A stretch of DNA of 64,000 nt, from contig NZ_JAJUWT010000014.1 of the NCBI RefSeq assembly GCF_021390395.1, positions 62,001-126,000 of the forward strand, given 5' to 3'. Positions 44,416 to 52,778 of this stretch are shown piece after piece. Each line of letters begins with the position of its first letter. Positions within the stretch are counted from its first letter, which is position 1. A model generated the notes under the pieces. The model did no database searches, was not told where the DNA came from, and was given only the letters and a program-made list of their open reading frames with translations. The position numbers and the translations under genes are program-made. The DNA is from Saccharothrix sp. S26. GTDB taxonomy: Bacteria > Actinomycetota > Actinomycetes > Mycobacteriales > Pseudonocardiaceae.

Positions 44416-47376
44416 ATGGGCGCTGGGCCGTGGTTCGGTCTTCTCGGCCCGCTTGAAGTGCGCATACAGGGTCGACCGGTGCCCGTTCGGGCGGGCAAGC
44501 ACCGGGCGTTGCTGGCCGCCCTGTCGCTGCGCGCCGGCCGGGTCGTCTCAATTGGCGAGCTGGTGTCCTTCCTGTGGGGCGGCGACCCGCCCGCGCGCAC
44601 GCGCGGCACGTTGCAGACCTACGTCATGCGGCTGCGGCAGCTGCTGGGCGACCCGTCGCTGATCCGGACCACTTCGGACGGCTACCGGTTGGTGGTGCCG
44701 CCGGAGCAGGTGGACGTGCACCGGTTCACCACCACGGCGGGCCTGGCGCGGCAGGCGGCGCAGTCCGGGCACCTGGCCGATGCCGCCGAGCTGTACGCCG
44801 AGGCGGTGGCGCTGTGGCGGGGGCCGGCGCTGTCGGACGTGCCGTCGGCGGTGTTGCGCGACGACGAGGTGCCGCGGCTGGCCGAACGGCTGCTGGTCGT
44901 GCACGAGGAGCGCAACGACGTCGAGCTGGCGCTGGGCAACCACGAGCGGCTGGTGCCGGTGCTGCGGTCGTTGACCACGGACCACCCGTTGCGGGAGCGG
45001 TTCTGGGCGCAGCTGATGGTGGCGCTGTACCGGGGCAGCAGGCAGGCGGAGGCGCTGGAGGCGTTCCGGGTGGTCGACCGGCTGCTGGGCGAGCAGCTCG
45101 GCATCGAGCCGGGCCCCGCGCTGCGCGAGCTGCACCAGGCGATCCTGGTCGGCGACCCGAGCCTGGCCGCGCCGACCGAGCGGGCCGACCCGGACGTGCC
45201 GGACCAGTTGCCGCCGGACGTGCCGGGGTTCGTGGGGCGGGCCGAGCTGGTGGACCGGATCTCCCGGCTGATCGCACCGGACGGGCCGCGCACGGCGGTG
45301 CCGATCGTGGCGCTGACCGGCGTGTCCGGGGTGGGCAAGACGGCGTTGGCGGTGCACGTGGCGCACCGGCTGCGCGACCGGTTCCCGGACGGTCGGCTGT
45401 ACGTGGACCTGCGCGGGTACGCGCCCGGCCCGGCCACCCCGGTGGTGGAGGTGCTGACCCGGTTCCTGCGGGCGCTGGGCGTGCCGCCGGAGCAGATCCC
45501 GGTGGACTCCGACGAGCAGAGCACCCTGTTCCGGTCCCTGCTGACCGGGCGGCGGATGCTGCTGGTGCTGGACAACGCCGCCGCGCCGGACCAGGTGCGC
45601 CCGCTGCTGCCCGGCGCGGCGAGCTGCCCGGTGCTGGTGACCAGCCGGGACGACCTGCGCGGGCTGATCGCCGTGGACGGCGCCCGGCGGGTCGGGCTCG
45701 ACGTGTTCGAGCCGCACGAGTCGCTGGCCCTGCTGCGCACGTCCGGCGAGGCGGCGCGGGAGCTGGCGCGGCGGTGCGGGCACCTGCCGTTGACGCTGCG
45801 CATCGCGTCGGCGTCGGTGGCGGGCGGCTCGGTGACGCGGTACCTGGAGAAGCTGGGCGACCGCCATCCGCTCGACCTGGCGCACGCCGCCCTCACGCCG
45901 GGCGCACGGCGGCTGTTCGCGCTGCTCAGCGTGGTGCCGGGGCCGGACTTCAGCACCGAGGCGGCGGCGAACGCGGCCGAGCTGACCGTGCCGGAGGCCG
46001 CCGCGCTGCTCGGGCAGCTCACCGCGGCACGGCTGGTGAGCGCCGACGGCGGCCGGTACGCGTTCCACGACGAGCTGGCGCGGTACGCCGCCGAGAGGGC
46101 GGAGGCCGGGCACGAGGACGTGGCGGCGGCGCGGGTGCGGCTGCTGGAGTTCTACGTGCGGGCCGTGGACCAGTGCGCCGAGCTGCTGTACCCGGACCTG
46201 ATGCGGTTGCCGACGCCCGCGGGCCGGGCGGTGCGGCTGCCGCGGCTGGAGACGGCGGCGCAGGCGCGGGCGTGGCTGGACGCGGAACGGGCGAACCTGA
46301 CCGCGGCGATCCGGTCGGCGGCCGAGCGGGGTCCGGCCGCGATGTCGTGGCGGCTGGCCGACGGGCTGCGCGGCTACCTGTGGATCGGCAAGCACGTCAC
46401 CGAGTGGCTGTCGACCGCGCAGTACGGGCTGGACGCCGCGCACGAGCAGCGTGACGTGGCCGGTGAGGCGGCGATGCACCAGAACCTGGGCACGTTGCAC
46501 TGGCGGCTGGGCGACTTCGACACGTCCGTGGCGCACTACACGCGTGCGGTCGAGCTGCACCGGATGCGCGGCGACCTGGCGTCGGAGGCGGAGGTGCGCG
46601 GCAACCTCGGCGTGGTGCGGCTGGAGGCGGGCGACCTCGGGTCGGCGCGTGACGACCTGGAGACGTGCCTGGCGTTGAAGCGCGAGTCCGGCGGGCCGCG
46701 CTCGGGTGAGACGGGCGTGCTGACCGGGTTGGGCGTGCTGGCGATCGAGACCGGTGAGCTGGCCGAGGCGGTGGACCTGCTGGGCGAGGCGCTGGTCATC
46801 AGCGTGGAGCACGGGTTGCGGGGCAGCGAGATCACCGCGTTGACGCTCCTGGGCGTGGCGTCGCAGCTCATGGGTGAGCCGCAGCGCGCGCTCACGCACC
46901 TGTCCGAGGCGTTGCGCCTGGCGACGGAGGCGGGGTTCCGCGAGGCCGCGGCACGGGTGCTGGAGAGCACCGCGTCGGTGCGGTTGGACCTGGGTGAGCA
47001 CGCCGAGGCACTGCGGCTGGCCGATCGGGCGTTGGCGGAGTTGAGGGAGGACGGCGATCAGCGGATCACGACGAACGTGCTGGTCGTGATGGCCTCGGCC
47101 AACTGCGGCCTCGGTTCGCCGCGCACGGCCGACGAGCAGTTCCAGCAGGCGTTGTCCAAGGCCCGGCGGATCGGCTACCTGCCCGGCGAGGCCCGTGCCC
47201 TGGTCGGTCTGGCGGGCGTGCGCCGGCTGCTGGGCCAGACCGCCGAGGCCAAGGCCCTGGCCGCCCAGGCGGTGGACCTGACGTCCCGCCTGGGCCTGCG
47301 CATCACCGAACGCCACGCCCGCGCCGAACTGGCCGCCGTCGACCTCGCCCTGGGCGACGACCCGGCCCGAACGTAG
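44416..47376 (+). CDS. AfsR-type regulator with SARP, NB-ARC and TPR domains
   Basis: A 986-residue regulator from ATG 44416, with GAGGGG ten bases upstream. Domains in order: OmpR-like winged helix (1-95, FGLLGPLEVRIQGRPVPV), BTAD (100-245, ending RVVDRLLGEQLGIEPGPALRELH), an NB-ARC/STAND ATPase (about 265-560) with Walker A LTGVSGVGKTALA and Walker B in MLLVLDNAA, and about eight TPRs (about 640-975). AfsR in Streptomyces integrates Ser/Thr kinase signals to control secondary metabolism. This gene is unlinked to a biosynthetic cluster here. Its stop codon TAG is formed by the first copy of the 22-bp repeat. Confidence 0.94.
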   Translation: MGAGPWFGLLGPLEVRIQGRPVPVRAGKHRALLAALSLRAGRVVSIGELVSFLWGGDPPARTRGTLQTYVMRLRQLLGDPSLIRTTSDGYRLVVPPEQVDVHRFTTTAGLARQAAQSGHLADAAELYAEAVALWRGPALSDVPSAVLRDDEVPRLAERLLVVHEERNDVELALGNHERLVPVLRSLTTDHPLRERFWAQLMVALYRGSRQAEALEAFRVVDRLLGEQLGIEPGPALRELHQAILVGDPSLAAPTERADPDVPDQLPPDVPGFVGRAELVDRISRLIAPDGPRTAVPIVALTGVSGVGKTALAVHVAHRLRDRFPDGRLYVDLRGYAPGPATPVVEVLTRFLRALGVPPEQIPVDSDEQSTLFRSLLTGRRMLLVLDNAAAPDQVRPLLPGAASCPVLVTSRDDLRGLIAVDGARRVGLDVFEPHESLALLRTSGEAARELARRCGHLPLTLRIASASVAGGSVTRYLEKLGDRHPLDLAHAALTPGARRLFALLSVVPGPDFSTEAAANAAELTVPEAAALLGQLTAARLVSADGGRYAFHDELARYAAERAEAGHEDVAAARVRLLEFYVRAVDQCAELLYPDLMRLPTPAGRAVRLPRLETAAQARAWLDAERANLTAAIRSAAERGPAAMSWRLADGLRGYLWIGKHVTEWLSTAQYGLDAAHEQRDVAGEAAMHQNLGTLHWRLGDFDTSVAHYTRAVELHRMRGDLASEAEVRGNLGVVRLEAGDLGSARDDLETCLALKRESGGPRSGETGVLTGLGVLAIETGELAEAVDLLGEALVISVEHGLRGSEITALTLLGVASQLMGEPQRALTHLSEALRLATEAGFREAAARVLESTASVRLDLGEHAEALRLADRALAELREDGDQRITTNVLVVMASANCGLGSPRTADEQFQQALSKARRIGYLPGEARALVGLAGVRRLLGQTAEAKALAAQAVDLTSRLGLRITERHARAELAAVDLALGDDPART

Positions 47377-47490
47377 AACTCACGTGTCCCGAACGTAGGA
47401 CTCTCGCGTTCCGAACGTAGGACTCGCGCGAGAGTCCTACGTTCAGGTCGCGAGAGTCCTACGTTCAGGACCGGTGAGTTCAACGCTCAG
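47367..47490. repeat. Array of 22-bp repeat units between convergent genes (locus B)
   Basis: Five copies of the unit seen at 36.9 kb: three in reverse orientation (47367-47386 degenerate, 47387-47408, 47409-47430) and two forward (47427-47448, 47449-47470), each pair 22 bp apart. CGAACGTAG in the first copy includes the AfsR-type stop codon. The array ends with GAGTTCAACGCTCAG (47476-47490), which resembles one arm of the locus A central hairpin and includes the PimB stop codon. The unit orientation is outward here and inward at locus A. Folded, the array forms a long double hairpin. Confidence 0.9.
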
Positions 47491-48617
47491 GTGTTGATCA
47501 AGGCGGCCAGGCGGTCGGCCAGGTCGTCCCAGCGCCAGTTCGCGGTCACCCACTCACGGCCCGCCGCACCCATCTTCGCGGCCGTACCCGGGTCGGCCAG
47601 CAGGGCGGCGACGGCGTCGGCCACCTCCGCCACCTCACGCCCGTCCACCACGCGCCCCGTCACGCCGTCGCGCACGGTCTCCGGCGCGCCGCCCGAACGC
47701 CCCGCCACGACAGGCAGCCCGGTCGCCGACGCCTCCAGGTACACGATCCCCAGCCCCTCGACGTCCAGCCCGCGACCGCGCGTCCGGCACGGCATGGCGA
47801 ACACGTCACCGGCGTTGTAGTGCGCGGGCAGCTCCTCCCACGGCACGGACCCGGTCAGCACCACGTGCTCCGACACGCCGACCGACGCCGCCAACCGCTC
47901 CAGCGCACCCCGGTGGGGACCACCGCCCACCAGCAGCAACGCCGCACCCGGCACCTGCCGCCGGATCTCCGGCAACGCCCGCACCAGCACGTCCTGCCCC
48001 TTGCGCGGCACGAGCCGCGACACGCACACCACCACCGGCCGGTCGCCCAACCCGTACCGGGCCCGCAGCTCGGACCGCGCGGCCGCGTCGGGCGCGAACA
48101 CCGACGTGTCGACCCCGGACGGCAGGTGCTCCAACGCCGCCATGGGCCCGAACGCCGCCGCGAACCGCGACCGCGTGTACCGGCTCACGAACGTCACCAC
48201 GTCCACGTCCGACCCGATGCGCCGCAGCGCCTGCCGCGCGCCCGGCAGCATCGACCACCCGACCTCGTGCCCGTGCGTCGACGCCACCACGCGGGACGCC
48301 CCGGCGGCACGCAGCCGTGACGTCATCAACGCCAACGGCGCCGCCGCCCCGAACCACACGGCGTCACAGCGCGCTCCACGCAGGATGTCCGACGCCCGCC
48401 GCACGACGTCCGGCGTGGGCAGCATCAACGTCCCGGGATGCCGCACCACCTCGAACGGCTGCACGGCGTCGAACTCGGGGTGCGAGCCGGACGACGCCCG
48501 CCACGACGGCGCGTACACCACCAGCTCGGGCAGCCGCACGGCCAACGCGTGCAGGTAGGACTGGATTCCGCCGGGCCGTGGCGGGAAGTCATTGGTCACC
48601 AGCAAGGTCCGACGCAC
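47487..48617 (-). CDS. pimB: GDP-mannose-dependent glycosyltransferase, PimB type
   Basis: A 376-residue GT-B fold family 4 glycosyltransferase. It opens LLVTNDFPPRPGGIQSYLHALA with the acceptor-binding glycine loop; the donor-side motifs are CVSRLVPRKGQDVLV and EGLGIVYLEASATGLPVVAG, with the family ExxxxxxxE pair. The strong match of pattern and position to mycobacterial Rv2188c (PimB) predicts transfer of the second mannose to phosphatidylinositol monomannoside at the inner leaflet. GTG 48617 is the start. Its stop codon overlaps repeat locus B. Confidence 0.92.
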   Translation of the reverse strand: MRRTLLVTNDFPPRPGGIQSYLHALAVRLPELVVYAPSWRASSGSHPEFDAVQPFEVVRHPGTLMLPTPDVVRRASDILRGARCDAVWFGAAAPLALMTSRLRAAGASRVVASTHGHEVGWSMLPGARQALRRIGSDVDVVTFVSRYTRSRFAAAFGPMAALEHLPSGVDTSVFAPDAAARSELRARYGLGDRPVVVCVSRLVPRKGQDVLVRALPEIRRQVPGAALLLVGGGPHRGALERLAASVGVSEHVVLTGSVPWEELPAHYNAGDVFAMPCRTRGRGLDVEGLGIVYLEASATGLPVVAGRSGGAPETVRDGVTGRVVDGREVAEVADAVAALLADPGTAAKMGAAGREWVTANWRWDDLADRLAALINT

Positions 48618-48626
48618 GCGACCACG

Positions 48627-49880
48627 TTACGGGAACGTGCGCCGCAGGAAGTCCTGCCACCCGCGCACCAGCGCCGCGGTGTCCCCGCCGGTGGCCTCCA
48701 GCAGCACGCCGTCCACTTCGGACGCCCGTACCCGCGCCAGCCGCCGGTGCAGCGCCACCAGCCCCGGCTCGCCCAGCGTCGACGCCAGGTACAGGTTCAC
48801 CGACCACGCCTGCTGGTAGGCCAGCTCCATCGCGTCACCGCGGAAGTCGGCGTCCGAAGGCAGCGCGGTCGGCAACGCCCGCCGCACCCGCGCGGCCAGG
48901 TGCGGCGCGGCCTTCTCCGGCGGCACGTCGCTGCGCCGGTAGCCCACGTAGTCCGCGAACCCCTCCAGCACCCACATCGGCGCGCCGTCCACGGTGTCGC
49001 CGCGCGTGGCGACGTGGGTGATCTCGTGCCGCAGCAGCACCCGCAACGCCAGCGGGGACAACGCGCCCGCGCTGTCCGGGTTGAGCACCACCCGCTGGCC
49101 GCGTGCCGTGCGCGTGTCGGGGTCGACCCGGTCGGCCACCGCGACGCCCGCGATAGCGCCCGTGGCGAACCCGGGCCCGACCAGCGCGACCATCTCGTCC
49201 GGGCTCGCGGGGACCAGCACGGCCACCTGGCGCGCCCACGCCTGGCCCCACACCTCGGTCACCGCCGTCACGGCGCCGTCCAACTCGGCGAGCGCCCGTG
49301 ACGCCAACGCCTCGCCGCCGGGGTGGCTGAGCACGAACCCGCCGGTGCCGGCGCGCACCTGGCACGGCCCGAAGTCCCACGGCCCGCGCCACGTGCGCTT
49401 GCCCAGCGGCTCCAGCGCCGTGTCGGAGTTGAGGTACCAGCGGCCGTCGTGCCGGGTGAACAGGTAGGCCATGACCTGGCTGCTCGGCTCCACGTCCACG
49501 CCGCCGAGCCGGTACGACAGCCGCACGTCCGGTGCCCACACCTCGTCCGCGGCGGGCAGCTCCAGCCCGGTCGGGGCGTCGGCGGCACCGTCGAGCCGGT
49601 ACTCCCACTCGGCCAGCGGCACGCCGGCGAGGTTGCGGAACAGGTCGAGCTGCCGTTGCCGGAACCCGGCGTCGGCCCGCGGGTCGAGGTCGGCGGCGAA
49701 CGCGGCCTCGTCGCGCTCCAGCACCGCCCGCGCGCGCCGGTCGAGCAGCGCCCGGACGGCGTCGGGCCGGGAGGTGGCGGCCGAGGCGGCGGGCGGGGTC
49801 GCCGGGACGACGGCCGTGACCAGTCCGGCGAGGAACGTCACGGCCACCACCACGGCCAGCACGACCCTGATGCGGCTCAC
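48627..49880 (-). CDS. Secreted HExxH protein (predicted zinc metallopeptidase-like)
   Basis: A 417-residue protein. The N-terminus has a signal peptide or anchor (VVLAVVVAVTFLAGLVTAVV) with a likely cleavage after ASA. Near residue 290 LLRHEITHVATRG is an HExxH zinc site, followed by MWVLEGFADYVGYRRSD, supplying the glutamate ligand in the gluzincin order. This is the peptidase MA-like arrangement. It should act outside the membrane. The substrate is unknown. It lies nine bases upstream of pimB and may be co-transcribed with it. Confidence 0.83.
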   Translation of the reverse strand: MSRIRVVLAVVVAVTFLAGLVTAVVPATPPAASAATSRPDAVRALLDRRARAVLERDEAAFAADLDPRADAGFRQRQLDLFRNLAGVPLAEWEYRLDGAADAPTGLELPAADEVWAPDVRLSYRLGGVDVEPSSQVMAYLFTRHDGRWYLNSDTALEPLGKRTWRGPWDFGPCQVRAGTGGFVLSHPGGEALASRALAELDGAVTAVTEVWGQAWARQVAVLVPASPDEMVALVGPGFATGAIAGVAVADRVDPDTRTARGQRVVLNPDSAGALSPLALRVLLRHEITHVATRGDTVDGAPMWVLEGFADYVGYRRSDVPPEKAAPHLAARVRRALPTALPSDADFRGDAMELAYQQAWSVNLYLASTLGEPGLVALHRRLARVRASEVDGVLLEATGGDTAALVRGWQDFLRRTFP

Positions 49881-49944
49881 GGGCCTCCAAAGTCATCGGC
49901 AGGGCCACCCCTGTGTCAAGGATGGCCCTGCCGGATGAAGGTTG

Positions 49945-50988
49945 TCAGCCCGCGATGCGGCGCATCGCGTAGATGCTGCCGGGGCTCTCCAGCGGCACGA
50001 CCTTGACCGGGACGCCGTCGGTGGACGCGTGCACGACCCGCGCGTTGTCCACCGCCATGGCCACGTGGTTGCCGCCGTTGTAGATGATCAGGTCGCCCGC
50101 CGTGACCTCGCCGCGGCTCACCGGCCGCCCGGCACCCGCCTGGCCGCCGGAGGTGCGCGGGATCGTCACGCCCGCGTAGGCGTAGGCCTTCGACGTCAGG
50201 CCGGAGCAGTCCCAGCGGTCCGGGCCGGTCGCGCCGTACAGGTACATGTCGCCCTGCTGCTCCAGCGCGAACTGCAACGCGACACCCGCCGCACCCGCGG
50301 GCACGTTGGTGGCGGTGACCTTCGGGCCGGTGCTGGTCAGCGTGGTGCGCTCGGCGGCGGTCAGCCGGTTGAGCTGGTCCTTGACCTCGGTGATCTGGCC
50401 CTGGAGCTCGGTCTGCCGCTTCTTGATGTCGTCGGCGATCCGGTTCGCCTCGTCGGTGGCGGCCTGGGCGCGGCTCTGGGCGTCCGCCGCCTTCTGCCGG
50501 GCGTCCTCGGCGGCGTCGACCGCGCCGGAGAGCCGTTCGAGGGACTCGTTGTTGTCCGACGCGAGCACGCCGAGCGCGGACATGCGGTTCAGGAAGTCCT
50601 GCTGGGAGTCCGACACCAGCAGCGCCGACAGCTGGTTGAACCGCGCGCCCTCGAACGACGCCTCGGTCAGCTTGTCGACCTGGACCCGGAAGGTCTCCTC
50701 GTCCGCCTTGGCCTGGTCGCCCGCCTGGGTCGCCTGCGCCAGGTCGGCGTTGGCCTTGTCCAGTTCGGCCTGGTTGGCGTTGCGCTGCTCTTCGGCGCGC
50801 AGGAGCTCTTCGTTGAGCTTGGTCGCCTGCTCGGCGAGCTCGTTGTACTTCTTCAGCGCCTCGGAGGCGTTCGCGGGGGTGTTCGGCTGAGCTCCGGCGG
50901 GTACGGGCATGACGCCCACCGCGGCAGCGGCCACCGCCGTGGCCGCCATCGCCCCGCGCAGGCCGCGCTTGAGTCGTTGCGACGCCAC
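49945..50988 (-). CDS. NlpC/P60 peptidoglycan endopeptidase with coiled-coil domain
   Basis: A 347-residue secreted protein from GTG 50988. A signal peptide (about 1-33, cleavage after AGA) is followed by a long coiled coil (about 40-215) like the inhibitory helices of RipA. The C-terminal NlpC/P60 domain has the catalytic triad C261 (DRWDCSGLTS), H308 (GGNHVAMAV) and H320 (VVHASTDG). It cuts between D-Glu and the diamino acid in stem peptides during cell separation or growth. GAAGGAG lies twelve bases before the GTG. Matches mycobacterial Rv2190c. A structured leader precedes it. Confidence 0.93.
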   Translation of the reverse strand: MASQRLKRGLRGAMAATAVAAAAVGVMPVPAGAQPNTPANASEALKKYNELAEQATKLNEELLRAEEQRNANQAELDKANADLAQATQAGDQAKADEETFRVQVDKLTEASFEGARFNQLSALLVSDSQQDFLNRMSALGVLASDNNESLERLSGAVDAAEDARQKAADAQSRAQAATDEANRIADDIKKRQTELQGQITEVKDQLNRLTAAERTTLTSTGPKVTATNVPAGAAGVALQFALEQQGDMYLYGATGPDRWDCSGLTSKAYAYAGVTIPRTSGGQAGAGRPVSRGEVTAGDLIIYNGGNHVAMAVDNARVVHASTDGVPVKVVPLESPGSIYAMRRIAG

Positions 50989-51009
50989 AGTCGCGTGTGT
51001 CTCCTTCGT

Positions 51010-51110
51010 CTGAACCCGCCTGGCCGGTCGGGCGCGTGACGCGACCCGACACACCTCTGGTGAGAGATTCCGGCTCGGCTCCCCGACAGGCCGATTCGGC
51101 GGTGAACCCG
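51010..51110 (-). ncRNA. Candidate c-di-AMP (ydaO-type) riboswitch in the NlpC/P60 leader
   Basis: The leader of the NlpC/P60 gene contains, in transcript order, GCCGAATC (51100-51093), GGGGAGCC (51084-51077), CCGGAATC, a small hairpin, and a CCCGACCGGCCAGGCGGG segment near the end. This order resembles the ydaO class core (GCCGAAUCC, GGGGAACC, GGGUGAAUC, CCCGACAGCU). ydaO riboswitches are known to control Rpf and NlpC/P60 genes in actinobacteria. The match is by eye and not exact. The rest of the 298-bp gap holds a 9-bp inverted repeat (51163-51171 with 51213-51221) and the promoters. Confidence 0.4.
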
Positions 51111-51286
51111 CGTCGCGGCCCAGGATGGACCACTGCCCGCCGCGAGATCTCGGCTAGGTTACGAAAAGTGAGTCCCGGCGTCCACTAGCAGGGCACGGAA
51201 ATCACTCATAGTTCACTTTTCTTCACGATCGGCCTAGCTGTGACCTGGTCGTGTAACCCCCGGTGGTGTTAAAAACACGATCTGCG

Positions 51287-52636
51287 TCACACCCGCCCCA
51301 AACGAGCCAGGAGCACGGCGGACGGCACCGGGTGCGCGCCCCGCCGTCGGACGGAATCGGCCACCGCCCGGTCGGACGTCACCACGACCACCGGACGGCC
51401 CTCGGGCTCGGCGGTCACCAGCGCCCGGATCACGTCGTCGGCCAGCACGCCGGGATCGCTGAACAGCACCCGCACCCCGCGCGGCGCGGACGTCGGCACG
51501 GCCACCACGCCCGCGCCGTCGAACACCAGCGTCACCTCCGCGCCGGTGCGCGCCGCCAGCACCGCCAACTGGTGCACCAGCCGGTCCCGCTGGTCCGACA
51601 GCGACAGCTCCGGGTAGCCGGTCTTGGTGACGTTGTAGCCGTCCACGATCAAGTGCACGGCGGGCAGCGCCAGCAGCCGGTCCAACGCCGCCGGGTCCTC
51701 CACCCGGCCGACCGCGCCCTGCGCCGCGCTCGCACCGCGCACCAGGTCCGCCGGCCGGGGGCCCGCGCCACCCAGGGCCAGCTCGCGGCGCAGGCCGTTC
51801 ACCGCGCCGTCCAGCGTGTCCACCAGCAGGGCCAGCCGCACCTCGTCGGCCTGCCGCGCCTCCTTGGCGGACTGGCGGGCCACCTCGGCGTCCGACTCGG
51901 CCCGCTGCGCCTTGGCGCGCTCGTGCTCGGCGCGCTCGCGTTCGCGGTCCCGTTCGGCGGTCAACCGGCGCAACGCGGCCTCGGCCTCGGCGCGCACCCG
52001 TTCCACCTCGGCCGCCGCCGACTCGGCCCGGTCCTTGGCCTCGCGCAACCGCACGCCCTGCTCGCGCAACCGTTTGCGCAGCCGTTCCAGCTCCGCTTCG
52101 GACGCCTCGCGGATCTTGTCCACCGCGCCGCCCGCCTCGGCCCGCTCGGCCTTGAGCCGCTCCAGCTCGACCTCGAGCCGTTCCGCCCGCTGCACGGCCA
52201 GGTCGCGCTCGGAGCGCAGCGCCGCGTCCGCCGCGCGCCTGCCGACCAGCTCGATGAAGTGGGACGCGACCTCCTCGCCCTGCAGGATCGCCGCCGCACC
52301 CGCCGCCACCGGGTCGGGCGCGGTCACCTCCAGCACCGCCGGCCGGTTGCGCCGCAGCCACTCGACCACGGCGGCCCGGAAGTTCGTCGACGACTTCAAC
52401 CCGCCGATGAGGGCGGGCGCACCCAACCGGGCCCGCTTGGTCGGCGCGAACCGCGCCACCGCCCGCAGCGACTGCGGGACGTCCACCTTCGGCAAGTCCC
52501 CCAACGCGTCCGCGCTCAACTCGGCGAGCCGCGCGCGCAGCGGCTCGGGCAGGGCGGACCAGTCCACAGTGGACTCGACGGCCTGGTCGGACGCCAGGTC
52601 GTCGTCGCCGGCCGGTGGCTCGATCGGGTCTTGCAC
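51287..52636 (-). CDS. NYN-domain RNA-binding/nuclease-like protein with coiled coil
   Basis: A 449-residue protein. Residues 1-130 are a helical domain, residues 130-270 a long charged coiled coil (ERDRERERAEHERAKAQRAE), and the last 150 residues a NYN (PIN-like, YacP type) domain beginning VHLIVDGYNVTKTGYPELS with LVFDGAG and VTSDRAV supplying acidic residues. YacP-type NYN proteins include the ribosome-associated RNase Rae1, so an mRNA-cleaving or RNA-binding role is possible. Actinobacterial members with this long N-terminal extension have not been characterised, as far as I know. Confidence 0.87.
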   Translation of the reverse strand: MQDPIEPPAGDDDLASDQAVESTVDWSALPEPLRARLAELSADALGDLPKVDVPQSLRAVARFAPTKRARLGAPALIGGLKSSTNFRAAVVEWLRRNRPAVLEVTAPDPVAAGAAAILQGEEVASHFIELVGRRAADAALRSERDLAVQRAERLEVELERLKAERAEAGGAVDKIREASEAELERLRKRLREQGVRLREAKDRAESAAAEVERVRAEAEAALRRLTAERDRERERAEHERAKAQRAESDAEVARQSAKEARQADEVRLALLVDTLDGAVNGLRRELALGGAGPRPADLVRGASAAQGAVGRVEDPAALDRLLALPAVHLIVDGYNVTKTGYPELSLSDQRDRLVHQLAVLAARTGAEVTLVFDGAGVVAVPTSAPRGVRVLFSDPGVLADDVIRALVTAEPEGRPVVVVTSDRAVADSVRRRGAHPVPSAVLLARLGRV

Positions 52637-52778
52637 CCGTACAGGCTAGCTGTGCTAATGGCCGCTGCTCCGCGGACGGCGGGTCGGTCGCCGGGAAGTC
52701 GTCCGCACGTGGTCTCAGGGTGGGTGTGGAGCGGCGACCGATCAACACTGTCGGTGCGTCCCGTTAACGTGCCGCCCG

